64,000 nucleotides of DNA from Vandiemenella viatica (lineage: Eukaryota > Arthropoda > Insecta > Orthoptera > Morabidae): positions 223,074,739 to 223,138,738 of the forward strand of contig CM061919.1 in NCBI GenBank assembly GCA_031002005.1, given 5' to 3'. A program made the translations under genes and the position numbers. Below the pieces are notes generated by a model, which made no database searches, was not told where the DNA came from, and worked only from the letters and a program-made list of their open reading frames with translations. Position 1 is the first letter of the stretch; every line of letters starts with the position of its first letter. Of this stretch, positions 21,010 to 32,179 are shown one piece after another.

Positions 21010-21800
21010 ATATCAGAAAAACTCGGTACCATCCCAATAGACCCCTAGACGAATGGAGAGGACTGTATAAAGAGCTATGAACAAGACCAGCATTCCCCAG
21101 GTTGGGTTCGAATACTTCTTTCTCGACTAACTATTGCTTTCTACAATAACTGTGGAAGCAAGAATACTTTTAATAGCTAACTTTAAAAGAAGTATTTCCA
21201 GAATTAAAAAAAAGAGAAGTTCAGATTTTGTTCTGCGATCCTTTTCCAGGCCAACAAGTTTTTGTAACAATAGGAGTTGCATTAAATTGCATTTGCGTGT
21301 GAAAAAAAACTTGAATAATTAGATGCGCTTCAAGAAGACAGGTTTCCGAGGATGCAAAATTACAAGAGGAAAAACAGTATCCGGTCTGACAACTTTTTCA
21401 GTTTTACAACTAACTTTTTTTTTAAACATAAATAAATAAATAAAGTCTTGGCAAGTGTACGACATAGTGAACTACATTGAGAAGCCATAACTTTGGTTTC
21501 AGCTTTTGGTGTGCAACTTTTTAATGTTATTCACATCCATCGGGTGGTTGCAAAAACTTCGGGCTAATTCTCAAAAATCTCGTACAATAATAGTTAAAAC
21601 AGATGCAGATTGACTAATTCATTAAACTCTTTTGGTGTTTCGTATGACCTGGCATCCAATGTTATTTGAGCCACTGGGTTGACAAACACGCATGTTAAAA
21701 TTTTGAAGAACAGCAGCGAAATCTCTGGATAGAAACTTTGAGCAGAATTTTTCACTCTTTTATTCGGAGAAGAAAGATTGCGAAATATCTAAAACACACT
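21010..21800. other. No gene recognised
   Basis: AT-rich sequence without supportable features. Confidence 0.4.
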
Positions 21801-21809
21801 GTTGCAAAC

Positions 21810-22182
21810 TAGAGGTGGGAAAGTGACTCACTAAAAAGAGCGGTGTTCATTTAATCACTATACGAAAAGAACTAGTTCTTTTGAACGGTTCACTAGCTCA
21901 CTTGCTCAGTTATATTTGAGACCTTTTTTTTTAGGTCTCACCCCTCAGAATCCGGTTACACCCCTACTTTTCGATGAAAATACCCCCCTTAAATCTGCTT
22001 TGATGCAATTAGTAGTCCCACGTGAACAAGCTCTTCTTGATCTTCGGAATTAGCAGACTTAGCCGACTTATGACCGACTCACTAGAAGAACTACCGTTCA
22101 CTTTTTAGTGAGCGACTGCTCACTCGCTCTTTTAAAAGAATTGCTCAAAAGAACTGATTCACTCGCGAACGACCCATCTCTA
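21810..22182. mobile_element. hAT-type MITE, TAGAGATGGG family
   Basis: 373 bp with termini TAGAGGTGGG and CCCATCTCTA (nine of ten paired) and an exact 8-bp target duplication TTGCAAAC at 21802-21809 and 22183-22190. Subterminal regions are rich in CACT and AGTGA motifs in both orientations (GTGACTCACT, TTAGTGAGCGACTGC). Same terminal sequence as the 1.44-kb element at 44565-46004. Confidence 0.93.
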
Positions 22183-22449
22183 TTGCAAACCAGTTTAAAC
22201 CTGGGCAATTTCAAAACCAGGATGTCCAACATAGTTTTCGTTCTCAGAGTTTTAAGATTGTCGAATGAATATATTAAGGAATAGGAACGAAACTGGGCGA
22301 TGAGTGAATAAGGAACAATCGCAGCATTGAACTTAAGTGATCTTTAGAAAAAAAAAATAACGAGCAAAATTCGTTATTGCAATGTCCGTTATTGCAGTGG
22401 AATCCTTTTATTAAGGCCTCTGGGATGCAGTGACTGCTTCATGTTACGA

Positions 22450-22652
22450 TTTTTTTCTTTTACTTTGGCTTTGGCTGACATTTAGGTTATTAGAAGCTGA
22501 AAATAGTAGAGCCAAGGAGCATGATGGAATTTGGCGTTAGTCTTTTGAACGAACTATCCCGGCATTCGCCTGAAGTGATTCAGGAAACCCCGGAAAACCG
22601 AAATCTGGATGGTCGGACGAGTATTTGAACCTGTGTCCTCCTGAATGCCAAG
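22450..22652 (-). mobile_element. SINE family 1, worn copy
   Basis: T-run, CTTTGGCTGACATTTAGG and CCCGGCATTCGCCTGAAGTGATT on the plus strand. The head is cut at about 22650 (CTCCTGAATGCC), where another SINE begins in the opposite orientation. Confidence 0.8.
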
Positions 22653-22826
22653 CACCGAGCGTGGTGCGTGATACCCTGCCCCGTCCGGGCATCCAGATTT
22701 CGATTCTCAATGGTTTCCCTAAATCATATCAGGCGAATACCCGGAAGCTCCCTTAAAAAGTCCATGGCAGAATTCCTTCCCGTTCGTTGCCTCCATCCTT
22801 TCCCGTCTCTAATTAACTTCGAGGTC
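22653..22826 (+). mobile_element. SINE family 1, head partly deleted
   Basis: CACCGAGCGTGGTG then an internal deletion removing the B box. CCGTCCGGGCATCCAGATTT and the body continue to CCTTTCCCGTCTCTAA. Ends at the next SINE head. Confidence 0.8.
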
Positions 22827-22896
22827 GCCGGCCTCGGTAGAGTAGGGGCTAGAGTTCTAGCTCCGCGTGCCGAAGGTCGCAGGTTCCAATCCGGCC
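22827..22896 (+). mobile_element. tRNA-derived SINE head, family 3, cut by gap
   Basis: GGCCTCGGTAGAGTAGGGG as A-box region and GGTTCCAATCCGGCC as B box at 22882. The sequence is distinct from families 1 and 2. The body is lost in the assembly gap. Confidence 0.65.
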
Positions 22897-23896
22897 NNNN
22901 NNNNNNNNNNNNNNNNNNNNNNNNNNNNNNNNNNNNNNNNNNNNNNNNNNNNNNNNNNNNNNNNNNNNNNNNNNNNNNNNNNNNNNNNNNNNNNNNNNNN
23001 NNNNNNNNNNNNNNNNNNNNNNNNNNNNNNNNNNNNNNNNNNNNNNNNNNNNNNNNNNNNNNNNNNNNNNNNNNNNNNNNNNNNNNNNNNNNNNNNNNNN
23101 NNNNNNNNNNNNNNNNNNNNNNNNNNNNNNNNNNNNNNNNNNNNNNNNNNNNNNNNNNNNNNNNNNNNNNNNNNNNNNNNNNNNNNNNNNNNNNNNNNNN
23201 NNNNNNNNNNNNNNNNNNNNNNNNNNNNNNNNNNNNNNNNNNNNNNNNNNNNNNNNNNNNNNNNNNNNNNNNNNNNNNNNNNNNNNNNNNNNNNNNNNNN
23301 NNNNNNNNNNNNNNNNNNNNNNNNNNNNNNNNNNNNNNNNNNNNNNNNNNNNNNNNNNNNNNNNNNNNNNNNNNNNNNNNNNNNNNNNNNNNNNNNNNNN
23401 NNNNNNNNNNNNNNNNNNNNNNNNNNNNNNNNNNNNNNNNNNNNNNNNNNNNNNNNNNNNNNNNNNNNNNNNNNNNNNNNNNNNNNNNNNNNNNNNNNNN
23501 NNNNNNNNNNNNNNNNNNNNNNNNNNNNNNNNNNNNNNNNNNNNNNNNNNNNNNNNNNNNNNNNNNNNNNNNNNNNNNNNNNNNNNNNNNNNNNNNNNNN
23601 NNNNNNNNNNNNNNNNNNNNNNNNNNNNNNNNNNNNNNNNNNNNNNNNNNNNNNNNNNNNNNNNNNNNNNNNNNNNNNNNNNNNNNNNNNNNNNNNNNNN
23701 NNNNNNNNNNNNNNNNNNNNNNNNNNNNNNNNNNNNNNNNNNNNNNNNNNNNNNNNNNNNNNNNNNNNNNNNNNNNNNNNNNNNNNNNNNNNNNNNNNNN
23801 NNNNNNNNNNNNNNNNNNNNNNNNNNNNNNNNNNNNNNNNNNNNNNNNNNNNNNNNNNNNNNNNNNNNNNNNNNNNNNNNNNNNNNNNNNNNNNNN
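22897..23896. other. Assembly gap (1,000 N)
   Basis: Exactly 1,000 undetermined bases, so the size is a placeholder. The gap begins inside a repeat, consistent with assembly failure in repeated sequence. Confidence 0.99.
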
Positions 23897-24053
23897 GCAG
23901 ACAAAAGCTAACTCTACCCATTGCCAAAACATCAGTAGAGGACAGGAGGAATGTATACTACTGTGATACTGCTCCTAGCCGGTGACAGACACAGTCTTTT
24001 TTATCCCCAAAACCAACAATAGGACTAAGAAATGTATAGAGCCATAGTTAATG

Positions 24054-24155
<102 letters not shown>

Positions 24156-24957
24156 CTTAAATATAACTCTTCCCCTTTTTGAATATATGTTATCACCACA
24201 TATTTGTAGGTCAAGGAAAAGAAGGGGTGGTACAACAAAGTAAATTAAGGGAAATGATGAAACAACAGCCTTATACATTTAAGTAAATGCTGTAAATATA
24301 GGCTTTGAATGCTACGCAATATAGTCAGAGCTAGATAATAAAAATTATATAGTGGTTACTGTTTATAGAGCACCCTACTGGACACTTGAAAACAACTTAA
24401 AAACAGCTCTTATGTAAGTTTATCTAGAACTAAAAATGAAATTTCCCTCTATTTGGTGACTTTAACATAAATTTGCTGTTCCCAAACAGATTATCTCTAG
24501 GGACACATGATTCTTTGCTGAAATTTAAACTTCCCCATTAGTGTACAGCAGAATGATAGTAATGATGTCATTTCTAGAGAGGAAAATAAATTAGAGAAAT
24601 GTTTTTGGGAAAGAAAAATGACGATGAGCTCACAAAATGTATGACAAAAGTTATTGCAGAATGTTAAACAAAGTAATTAACAAAGTGAAATATTTGGCTG
24701 TAAACAGGAAGAAAGCAGATCATATAGTAAGATAAAAGTGTTTGGAACATTATTTAAAAAGAAACCAGTATATCGTCACCTAAATAGAGCCCAGTGTTAT
24801 AAACATTAAGAATAAACTTACAAATGAACACTCTTTCTTATGATATGCTTTTAATAATTACTTATTAACAGTTGCCACAAAGATAAAAGGATTATTCATT
24901 GCTAATGTGCTTTCTGTAACAATACTTAGATCATAGTAAAAAAAAAAGAATTCGACT

Positions 24958-25505
24958 TTGGTAGATGAGTGGTAGTGCTCTGATCTTACATTCGGGAGGA
25001 TGTGGGTTCGAACCCATATCCGGGCATCCAGATTTGAATTTTCCATGGTTTCCAAAGGTGAATGCCAGGATACTTCCTTCAAAATTTAATTAAATTAAAT
25101 TTAATTGCAATAGAGCACAGGCTCTGGTAACAATTTCCCTACACCCACATCTTCCCCCTATCCTGCACCCACCTACATTTGCCCTCTACAAATTTTATCT
25201 TTAAATTCTTTCAACGTTTTCGGAAAACTATTCATCATTTCTCTTGGTAACTCATTCCAATACCTGACACCCTTACCTAAAAAAGAGAATCTTCCCACAC
25301 CCTTGTGCCTGAAATTGAGTGCCAGCTTGTGGTCATGGTCATCTTTTCCCTTCCATGCACCACTTTTCATACCTACTCCAATTTTCCCTTCCGTGCACTA
25401 CTTTTCATACCTACTCCAATATCTTTGGCTGAACTCCTTTCTGTTCCCTGTCCCTAATCCTGGCTTCGATATCGTTGAAGTGTAAAGCCATAAGAGAAAA
25501 AAAAG
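24958..25505 (+). mobile_element. SINE family 1, split by a LINE-A 3' end
   Basis: The left part (24958-25084) has the head, B box GGTTCGAACCC near 25006 and body to CTTCCTTCAAAA. The right part (25425-25505) resumes at GGCTGAACTCCTT and runs to GTAAAGCCATAAGAGAAAAAAA. The missing junction GGCCATGGCCGAATTCC corresponds to the insertion point of the LINE. Confidence 0.85.
25085..25424 (-). mobile_element. LINE-A, 5'-truncated 3' end
   Basis: The reverse complement matches 40580-40850: the codons for the last 65 residues of the ORF (KSGAWKGKDDHDHKLALNF..RHKGVGRFSFLGKGVRYWN) and the 3' UTR GTGTAGGGAAATTG..TTGCAATT with a TTAAA-rich tail. A 36-bp stretch at the truncated end (CTTTTCATACCTACTCCAAT) is present twice (25365-25384 and 25401-25420). 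Confidence 0.88.
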
Positions 25506-25899
25506 CACAAAGTACATGTCTCTCACCTATTAGCTACAATAAAGTGGAAGAAATAATTAAAACTCTTCCAAAGCAAAAAGTATTTGATAACAGTGAGGTT
25601 TCTTTGAATATACTGCAACACTTTAGCACAAGCCTCAACAAAATTATCAGTCATTCTTGTAATAGCTCTTTCCTGACTTTCTCAAGAGGTCATTAATCAA
25701 TCCGCTTTACAACAAGGGCGATATCTCAAAGACGGAGAAATATAGAACCATATCACTTGTATCAGTGTTCTGAAAGATATCTGAAGCAATGTACAAAAGA
25801 ATTCATTCACATCTGCATATTAATTAATTACTAAGTAGAGTACAGTTAGGTTTTAGACAAAGTATTTCAACAGTCTGCAATTTTTCCTGTTAATGTGGG

Positions 25900-27030
25900 T
25901 TTTCATGCTCTAGCCATTTACAGAGACTGGCTTCTGCAAGCCAGTTTGTTCGTATAAACTGAATAAAGGTTTTACATTCATACATTCAGTTTGGCTTGTA
26001 AAATTGTGAACTGAGAAACCCAGAAAATTTTAGTTTGCTGTGTTGAAAATGGAAAATTTTGGTGAAGAACTAATTCTTACAACAGCATTTGTAGTTTCAT
26101 TAATATATATATATATAAAAGATCAAATTGAAGATGAATAATAGGAAATGATCAAAAACAGGGATGGCCAACCCATGACCCACGGACTGTCTGCGTCCCA
26201 CCATAGCTCAACATACGTCCGTGGAGCTGGTTCATTATATATATAAACTTTAATTTGCAATGATGATATCAGACATTACAACACTCAGCACCCCTCCTTT
26301 GGACTTCAACACATTAAAATAACTATATATTTAATACTTCATTAAAGATGCATGTTTAATTTTTAAAGATTTCTTTCCTCTATAAAAATATTCAAGTATA
26401 TTTCTCAAGAAAGTAGTACGTGTAGCCCGATTGAAAATTCTATTTCTAAAATTTGGCCCGGCAGCTGAAAAGGTTGGCCACCAGTAGTCTAAAACTTGGT
26501 TGCTAAAAAGGGATTTGTTTTCTCATACTGATTTAATAGCTGAATTATGCAGTGAGCCTTATGACTTTCACATCTGTTTGATTTTGTAAACCTTAGAATT
26601 TTCTGGTCCTTTAAAAAATTCAAGTGTTCGAAGTACCGTAAGAGAGGTACGTAAATATTCTCTTCCCCACCACTTTCTTCACCTTTTCCCAGTACTCGGC
26701 GGTAAGGAGAAAAGTGTTTTTTTTACTACCTTCATCCTGTTGTCCTCCGCATCCACAACTTGCAATTTTTCTACTAAACTATTATTCGCATGATATTTAG
26801 TATTGAGGTCGCCCTATTCTTTACTCTTAACATTCCACAAATACAGAAATGACTAGTATTGTTCAATAAATTCAACAAGAAATACGTTTTCCTTGGACAT
26901 TTTGAACAATAAAAAGAAACTAAACAACAATTAACATGAAATGAATGACTATAAATAATAAGAAATGTGAATAAGGCTTGAACAGTGTCAGATGTTGAGT
27001 AAATACTGTTAAGCACACAGTGTTGTTAAG
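25900..27030. mobile_element. PIF/Harbinger-like element remnant, copy A
   Basis: Plus-strand sequence near 26049 encodes MENFGEELILTTAFVVSL. After a MITE, KTWLLKRDLFSHTDLIAEL and SEPYDFHI follow, matching the N-terminal part of HARBI1-type nucleases (WVRPWLLRR..LL.EL..ED...F.NF.RM). On the minus strand HANNSLVEKLQVVDAEDNRM (about 26800-26730) may belong to the accessory Myb/SANT-like ORF. The DDE catalytic region is absent. A paralogous copy at 41080-46260 is collinear, which supports one repeated unit. The 5' part has an ACTGGCTTCTGCAAGCCAGT palindrome near 25928. Confidence 0.55.
26160..26487. mobile_element. hAT-type MITE (GGTGGCCAACC ends) within Harbinger copy A
   Basis: AGGGATGGCCAACC at 26160 and GGTTGGCCACC near 26473-26483 form the terminal repeat. 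Flanks TCAAAAAC (26152-26159) and TCTAAAAC (26488-26495) match at seven of eight. The paralogue at about 41290 reads GGTCTAAACC without the insert, giving an empty site. Confidence 0.82.
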
Positions 27031-27114
27031 TACTCTTGTGAGTAAGTGTCATCAGGTCCCATTCTCACAATATTTCACAGTGGTGTTAGTCCTAGCATCA
27101 CGGTGAGAGGAGCC

Positions 27115-27375
27115 ATGGCTGTTAGTGACTGAGGGAATTCTGATGCACAATGGTACATCATGGACATCCTGCATCTTCATGTGCTACCTCTCAAGTGACA
27201 GTACCATGGTGTCATTTTTTTTTTCAACAGGACAATCCGCACACAGCACATGTCTCCATGTCTGTATGATTTTGAGGTACTTACGCAACCAGAAAGACCT
27301 GTGATCTGTCTCCAATAGAACATACGTGAGACCACCTGTGATGTCAACTCCCTCCCAGGCGCTCTGTGGACAAGA
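27115..27375 (+). pseudogene. Tc1/mariner transposase fragment
   Basis: Frames read DILHLHVLPLK, then FQQDNPHTAHVSMSV (the QQDNARPHTA catalytic block) and DLSPIEHTWD (the SP(D)LSPIEH.WD block with the third acidic residue). Stops and shifts separate them. Only the last third of the catalytic domain remains. It sits immediately upstream of a Penelope-like element. Confidence 0.7.
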
Positions 27376-27404
27376 GTAGTTAGTACTGTTTTGCACTGTG
27401 CCGG

Positions 27405-28250
27405 ATGATGATGAGCGCGCGCAATATGTGGTAAAGACAGCCTTCCTAGTGAGTTAAAACATCTACATGATACGTTCAAAAATAATGGGTACAATGAACA
27501 TCAGATACAGTTGACATTCCGGAAAATGAAACACAGGCCTAATAACCACGATAATGGTCCTCACGATAAATTAGCCTTCTTGCCGTACTCTGGCGCCACA
27601 ACATCTAGGGTCGGAAGGGTCCTGGCAAGAAATGGCATTAAGACCATTTTCCTACCACCACCAAAATTGAGAAACATTTTGCGCTCTCCAAAAGATGACC
27701 TTGCTGTTCATACACCCGGAGTTTACTGCATCCCGTGTGAATGTGGAAAGAAATACATCGGCCAGACGATACGATATGTAAAACAATGTTGTTTGGAACA
27801 CGCCTGACATGTTCGCATGGGACAAAAAGACAAATCCGCAGTGGCGGAACATAGTTTGGCAGAAGGACATGGTTTCGATTTCGAAGTGACTAAGGTGCTG
27901 ACACATGCGAGAGTCTTCTGGGACAGCGTCATTAAAGAAGCATTTGAAAGTCGCCTCGTGTCTGATTTAGTTAACAGGGATTGTGGATTTCAGATAAGTG
28001 ATGCATGGATTCCTGTTATTGAGGCTGCTCGTCACCAATGGTCTGCTTTTTGTATTCCGCGGGTGTCTAATAACGTCTGAGATGCTGCTAGGCAACATAA
28101 CAACGTCTGTCGTTGCCATTACAGTTTTCAAACAACATGCTCAAGGCAGACTTCAAGGCTTACAACTGCACCTGAAGATGGCGACGGAGAATATTGTCAC
28201 CAAAATATTGTGCATAAATAATGATATTACTCGGTTTGTTTCCTGAGAAA
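27405..28250 (+). pseudogene. Penelope-like element: linker, GIY-YIG endonuclease and 3' end
   Basis: One frame runs from about 27421 (AICGKDSLPSELKHLHDTF) through LPYSGATTSRVGRVLAR and FLPPPKLRNILRSPKDDL to GVYCIPCECGKKYIGQT, the GIY-YIG endonuclease core, where GVY and YIG are the defining residues. It continues through SAVAEHSLAEGHGFDF to a TGA at 28078. The only interruption is a TGA at 27805-27807, where the context (LEHA-stop-HVRMG) suggests a CGA to TGA change. The reverse transcriptase domain that should precede is missing, because a Tc1 fragment lies there instead. The 3' UTR carries ACCTGAAGATGGCGAC and GAATATTGTCACC, typical of the group. In intact elements the enzyme nicks the target and primes reverse transcription. 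Confidence 0.85.
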
Positions 28251-28257
28251 CATTAAA

Positions 28258-30125
28258 AAATAAATCTTTTCCCTGCCTTATTATCATAATCAACCTTTAG
28301 TTTTTTATTTGCGTATCTAATTAGCTGACACTTCCTTGAATTTATCTTCATCCCCTGTTTACCAACCAAACTAGATATCCTGTCCAGATCACCCTCCAAC
28401 TGTTTAAGGTCCTCTACCATTTGATCTTTTTAAATAGCATTATGTCATCCGCAAACAATCTAATTTCTTTATTCATTAGAATAATGAATAGCAATGGTCC
28501 CAATATGCTACCCTGTGGCACTCCCATTTTTACTTCCACTTCTTTTGATACCGCATTTCTTACCCCAACTTTCTGTTTTCTACCCTTTAAAAACTCTTCT
28601 ACACAGAAAATCACTTTCTCATCCACTCCAATAGTTTTTACCTTATTTACACCATTTTATGGCTCACTCTGTCAAAAACCTTTGAAAGATTCAGTGGTAC
28701 ACTATCAATTTGGCCACCCTTGTCCATTTCATCCAAAATGTCTTGCATATATCCCACCCACTGAGATTCACCTAATTATCATTGCCTAAAACCATGTTGC
28801 CTACTTGTAAACCACTTAAGCTCCTCACATATATTTATGATGTGGTTGCTTAACCATCCCTCCAATATTTTACCTACCACTGATATCAAACTGATTGGCC
28901 ATATTTCTCACCCCTCCTTTACATACCATGACCACTTTCACACTTTTCCAGTTCTGTGGTAAGCAGCAAGTATCCAGACTCTATTTAAATAAAATTTCAA
29001 GATAAGGTACAATGTCACATCCGGCTATCTTTAAGATATCTGTAGTAATATTATTTACACCAACCCCTTTATGTTTTTCAGCCTCCTTAGTTCCTTCATG
29101 ATATTCTCAGGATGAATTTTAATTCCTTTAGTCTGTTCATTTCTAATTGTTTAGTTTAGCTTATTCTACAATTTAGGCCTTCTCCTTTCTGATTCATTGT
29201 CACTAATACTCTCACTAAACTGTTTACTTAAAATCTCTGCCTTTTTCAAATCCTCACTAACTTCTTCTACATCTTTATCTATAAGCATCTCTACAACCTC
29301 CCTTCCCCTCAGTTTTCTAACATAGCCATAGTAATTGCTCAATGCATCAGTCAATGGTCCTCCTGCACTAAAAATACTCTTCATAAACCCATCTATAGCC
29401 ACTTTCTTTGCTGTTATTAAGTCCTTGTTTAGTTGTTTTAAATATTCCCTACTTCACTGCTATCTCTTATGTCTGTTATGTTCTCTTCTTGACAACCTCT
29501 TTAACGTCTTCACCTCCCTATTATAGTACACAGGTTCTCTACAGCATTTTATTTTCTGTTTTGGAATAAATTTTTCTCCATCCTTTCTTATTATCTCCTT
29601 CAACTCTTCCCACATTGACTCTGCTGTACTTGTACCTTCCTTCCATTTGCTGAAATGTTCTCTGAAATATCTGTTCAAGTTCGAAATCTGTGCCTTTTTA
29701 TAATTGTACTTATTTCCCCTTCAATTTTGGCTGCTGGTTCACTGAATCCTCTAATATCCATCAACTGCTTCATGATCACTTATTCCTTCAGTTACATAAC
29801 ACACAAAGTTATCTTAGGACTTTATTAAGAATATATTCAAAACATTTTGCCCTTAGTGTTCTGCTCTAGCACTTGTGTAAATCCTCCTTCCCTTATCAAG
29901 GTATTTGCAAATCTCTGTTCCCTTTTGTTATTAATCTTGTTTCCTACCCAGTTTTCACTTGGTAAATTTCAATCCCCACCAATAATGACCATTAAATTCT
30001 CACCTCTGAAATCTGAGTATGAATTTAATTTCTTCTCAAGAGCCTCATCTTCATCTGTCATTCTTCCACGGCGGTAAGCAGCCAACACCCTGATATATTT
30101 TTTTGCTTCATTCCTCTCTCTACCT
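28258..30125 (-). pseudogene. LINE-A copy C (endonuclease end to RT)
   Basis: On the minus strand, from 30125 downward: endonuclease C-terminus (GDxNLPS and GISDHEAV-type blocks), linker (MAIDGFMKSIFSAGGPL.., 29402-29166), then the RT palm with VGVRNAVSKEVEVKMGVPQ near 28560 and RLFADDIMLFK near 28460. It ends in the RT thumb at 28258, beside the Penelope 3' end. Frameshifts and stops are frequent. A stop replaces the residue after GD in the endonuclease block (GATTGAAATTTACC), and the same change is present in copy D. Confidence 0.85.
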
Positions 30126-31205
30126 TCATAAGTCTTCCACCTAATAAGTCTTGTCTTGGGTTATCCCCAATGGTCCTGGTTATTCACAACCATTCTATGG
30201 CCAACTTTGTGAAATGACCTGAAAACATCCAGTGCACGCTATCTACTTGGCCTCCCTTGTCCATTTCTTTTGAACCATGTTGGACATAATATAATAATTG
30301 AGATTCACACGAATATCTACTTCTAATTTCATGCTGCTAGCTTAAAAACCATTTCTTTCTCTCCCATATTTTTTTCTAAAGTAGTTTACTATATATTTCT
30401 CCATCAACTTACTCACACTAAATTTAAATTAATGGGTTTGTAGTTCTCAGCCTTCCTTATGGATTGGTACTACTATGGCACTTTTCCAGTCATCTAACTA
30501 AAAAATATACATACTACTGAGTATGGTATAATGTCAGTGCCACCAACCTTTAACACACTTGTGTTAATACTATCTATACCTGACACTTTATGTCTTTTCA
30601 AACTAGATATACAGCTCTTTCATAATATCTTATGATTTGTTATTTTCAAGTATGCTCTTTTATACTAAAATGGGAAAGCTCGTGTTCAATTATTTCTCGT
30701 GTGATCAAATCAGTTGTTAGCAACACACTTTTTTCTACATTCATTGTAACTGCTTCTTCATTCATTTCTAAATTGCCTTAATATCATCGTTCTCACTTAT
30801 GCTCTGACGTAGCTATAGAAATTTCTAGTGGCATCATTGAGTATTCCCTGCCCTGCCATTATATTTTTCATGAATGCAACCTTAGTTTCATTCTTTGTGT
30901 AAGTTAATTTTGTGTTTCATTGTTTCATATGTTCTCTGCTGCACCGCTGCTTCTTTAATCTATTATATTTTCCTCTCACAAACACTCTCAGCCTCCACAT
31001 ATCCCTGTTCAATTTACGTTCCAAAATCCTCATTATTTTTTATTTTGGAACAAATATTTCTTCCCCTCTTCTTAAAATTTCTTTGAACTGTCACTTTCAT
31101 GTGGCTACTTCAGTATCATATCCCACATCAGTAGTACTGTAGCTTCACTAGTACAACCATAAGCTTCCTTACATACAGTTGTATCTGTTATCTGTCTATC
31201 ACAAG
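30126..31205 (-). pseudogene. Diverged LINE-A relative
   Basis: The minus-strand sequence retains the order of linker, GKW.ERxIxN-like and GHRMVVNNQDHWG-like blocks of LINE-A, but with far more substitutions than other copies. It joins copy C at about 30126 out of order (RT palm next to the endonuclease C-terminus), so it is a separate, older insertion. Confidence 0.6.
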
Positions 31206-31880
31206 TACTGAAGTACCTTATATGAAGTCTTCATATCCCTGAGGGGGTACAAAAACAACTTCCCTAAATATCCCTGCCAGTTAAGAACAATCACAGTTCT
31301 CATCACAAAGTTCTTCACTGGCCTTAAATCCCTCAATCACCTCACACTACATGGTATTTATTTCTCCTCCCAAAAATCTTCACTATTCCTCCCAGTGTAT
31401 ACATCAGTAGGTCCACACCTGTAACCCCAGCCAATAAATTATAAATACCAAATTTCTCAGATGCGTAAAAAAAATCTATCTAAATGCTTCTACTGTAGCA
31501 GATCCTATTGAACATTTTGATACTTGCAACTGCCTTCAGTAATACCACACAGTGGTAATTTAATATATATATGTGTAACAAAAAAAACTTTCTGCTACAC
31601 TAATTTTGTCTGACTATAAATCCACTAGCAATTAGGAAGTATTCTTATAGGCAAACAGTTTCTATCCAGTACGTGGACCATACCATTGCTTCTCATGCTA
31701 TCACATCCTTCTCCATAGTCATCACCTGAAATAATCTCTTTCTCACTTCCAATCTACAGTTCCCATCACTGACTGAATTACCCTTATTTTCTTCCAATTG
31801 TTTTGGCTATATTCTCTTCAACATTTTGTTTCTGTTACTTTTGTTCTGCCTCCCATCTATTACACAAATTCTTTAGTTAC
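31206..31880. other. Probably LINE-derived, unassigned
   Basis: Pyrimidine-rich on the plus strand like the neighbouring minus-strand LINE sequence. I cannot assign domains. Likely 5' region of the element at 30126-31205. Confidence 0.3.
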
Positions 31881-31882
31881 TT

Positions 31883-32155
31883 TTGTTTCTCCACCAAGTG
31901 AAGATAATAATAAACTTAATAGAGATACATGAACGACAAGTAATAATATGGATAGAGTTTTGGCTAAAGGAAGAAGTAGTAGCCAGTGAAGTTTCTCCAA
32001 ATGGTTACAAAGTGTACCGCAGAGTTAGAGGAGCAATTGGTGGAGGAGTCTGCATACTAGTTAGCAAAAACTACCACACTTCACTGGTGATCTAGGTGTG
32101 TAGGGATATTGCAACTGGGGCGTGCGCTCCATCGCAATTTAATTAAATATTATTA
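31883..32155 (+). pseudogene. LINE-A endonuclease fragment joined to a 3' tail
   Basis: EFWLKEEVVASEVSPNGYKV then YRRVRGAIGGGVCILVSKNY is the SW..... .GY.VYR.DR....GGGV.I.V block of APE-type endonucleases. Immediately after, from about 32095, comes the LINE-A 3' UTR (GTGTAGGGATATTGCAACTGG..GCAATTTAATTAAAT). About 4 kb of the element that should lie between them is missing. Confidence 0.7.
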
Positions 32156-32179
32156 TAAACATTATAATATTGTTCATAG

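Larger units (their letters stand above)
24330..25895 (+). pseudogene. LINE-B copy: endonuclease to early RT, heavily interrupted
   Basis: The frame near 24350 reads VYRAPYWTLENNLKTALM, and after a shift FGDFNINLLF, the APE-type endonuclease segment with the GDFN motif. From about 25530 YNKVEEIIKTLPKQKVFDNS, then NPLYNKGDIS-like and KYRTISLVSVF, then RVQLGFRQSIS. These are the blocks just upstream of the RT palm in CR1/Jockey-group LINEs (usual forms PLYKKGD, YRPISLL, GFR). Frameshifts and stops abound. The copy is split by a SINE (24958-25505), itself split by a LINE-A end. It is lost after about 25895, where a Harbinger-like repeat begins. Confidence 0.65.

Noticed and set aside
22668..23985. 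Open frames of 350-430 codons across 22.7-24.0 kb on both strands
   Set aside because: They consist almost entirely of N from the assembly gap. The few real codons are SINE sequence.
28421..28789. 122-codon plus-strand frame, and similar frames antisense to other LINE copies (33524-33886, 39623-39967)
   Set aside because: Antisense shadow of the LINE-A RT domain.
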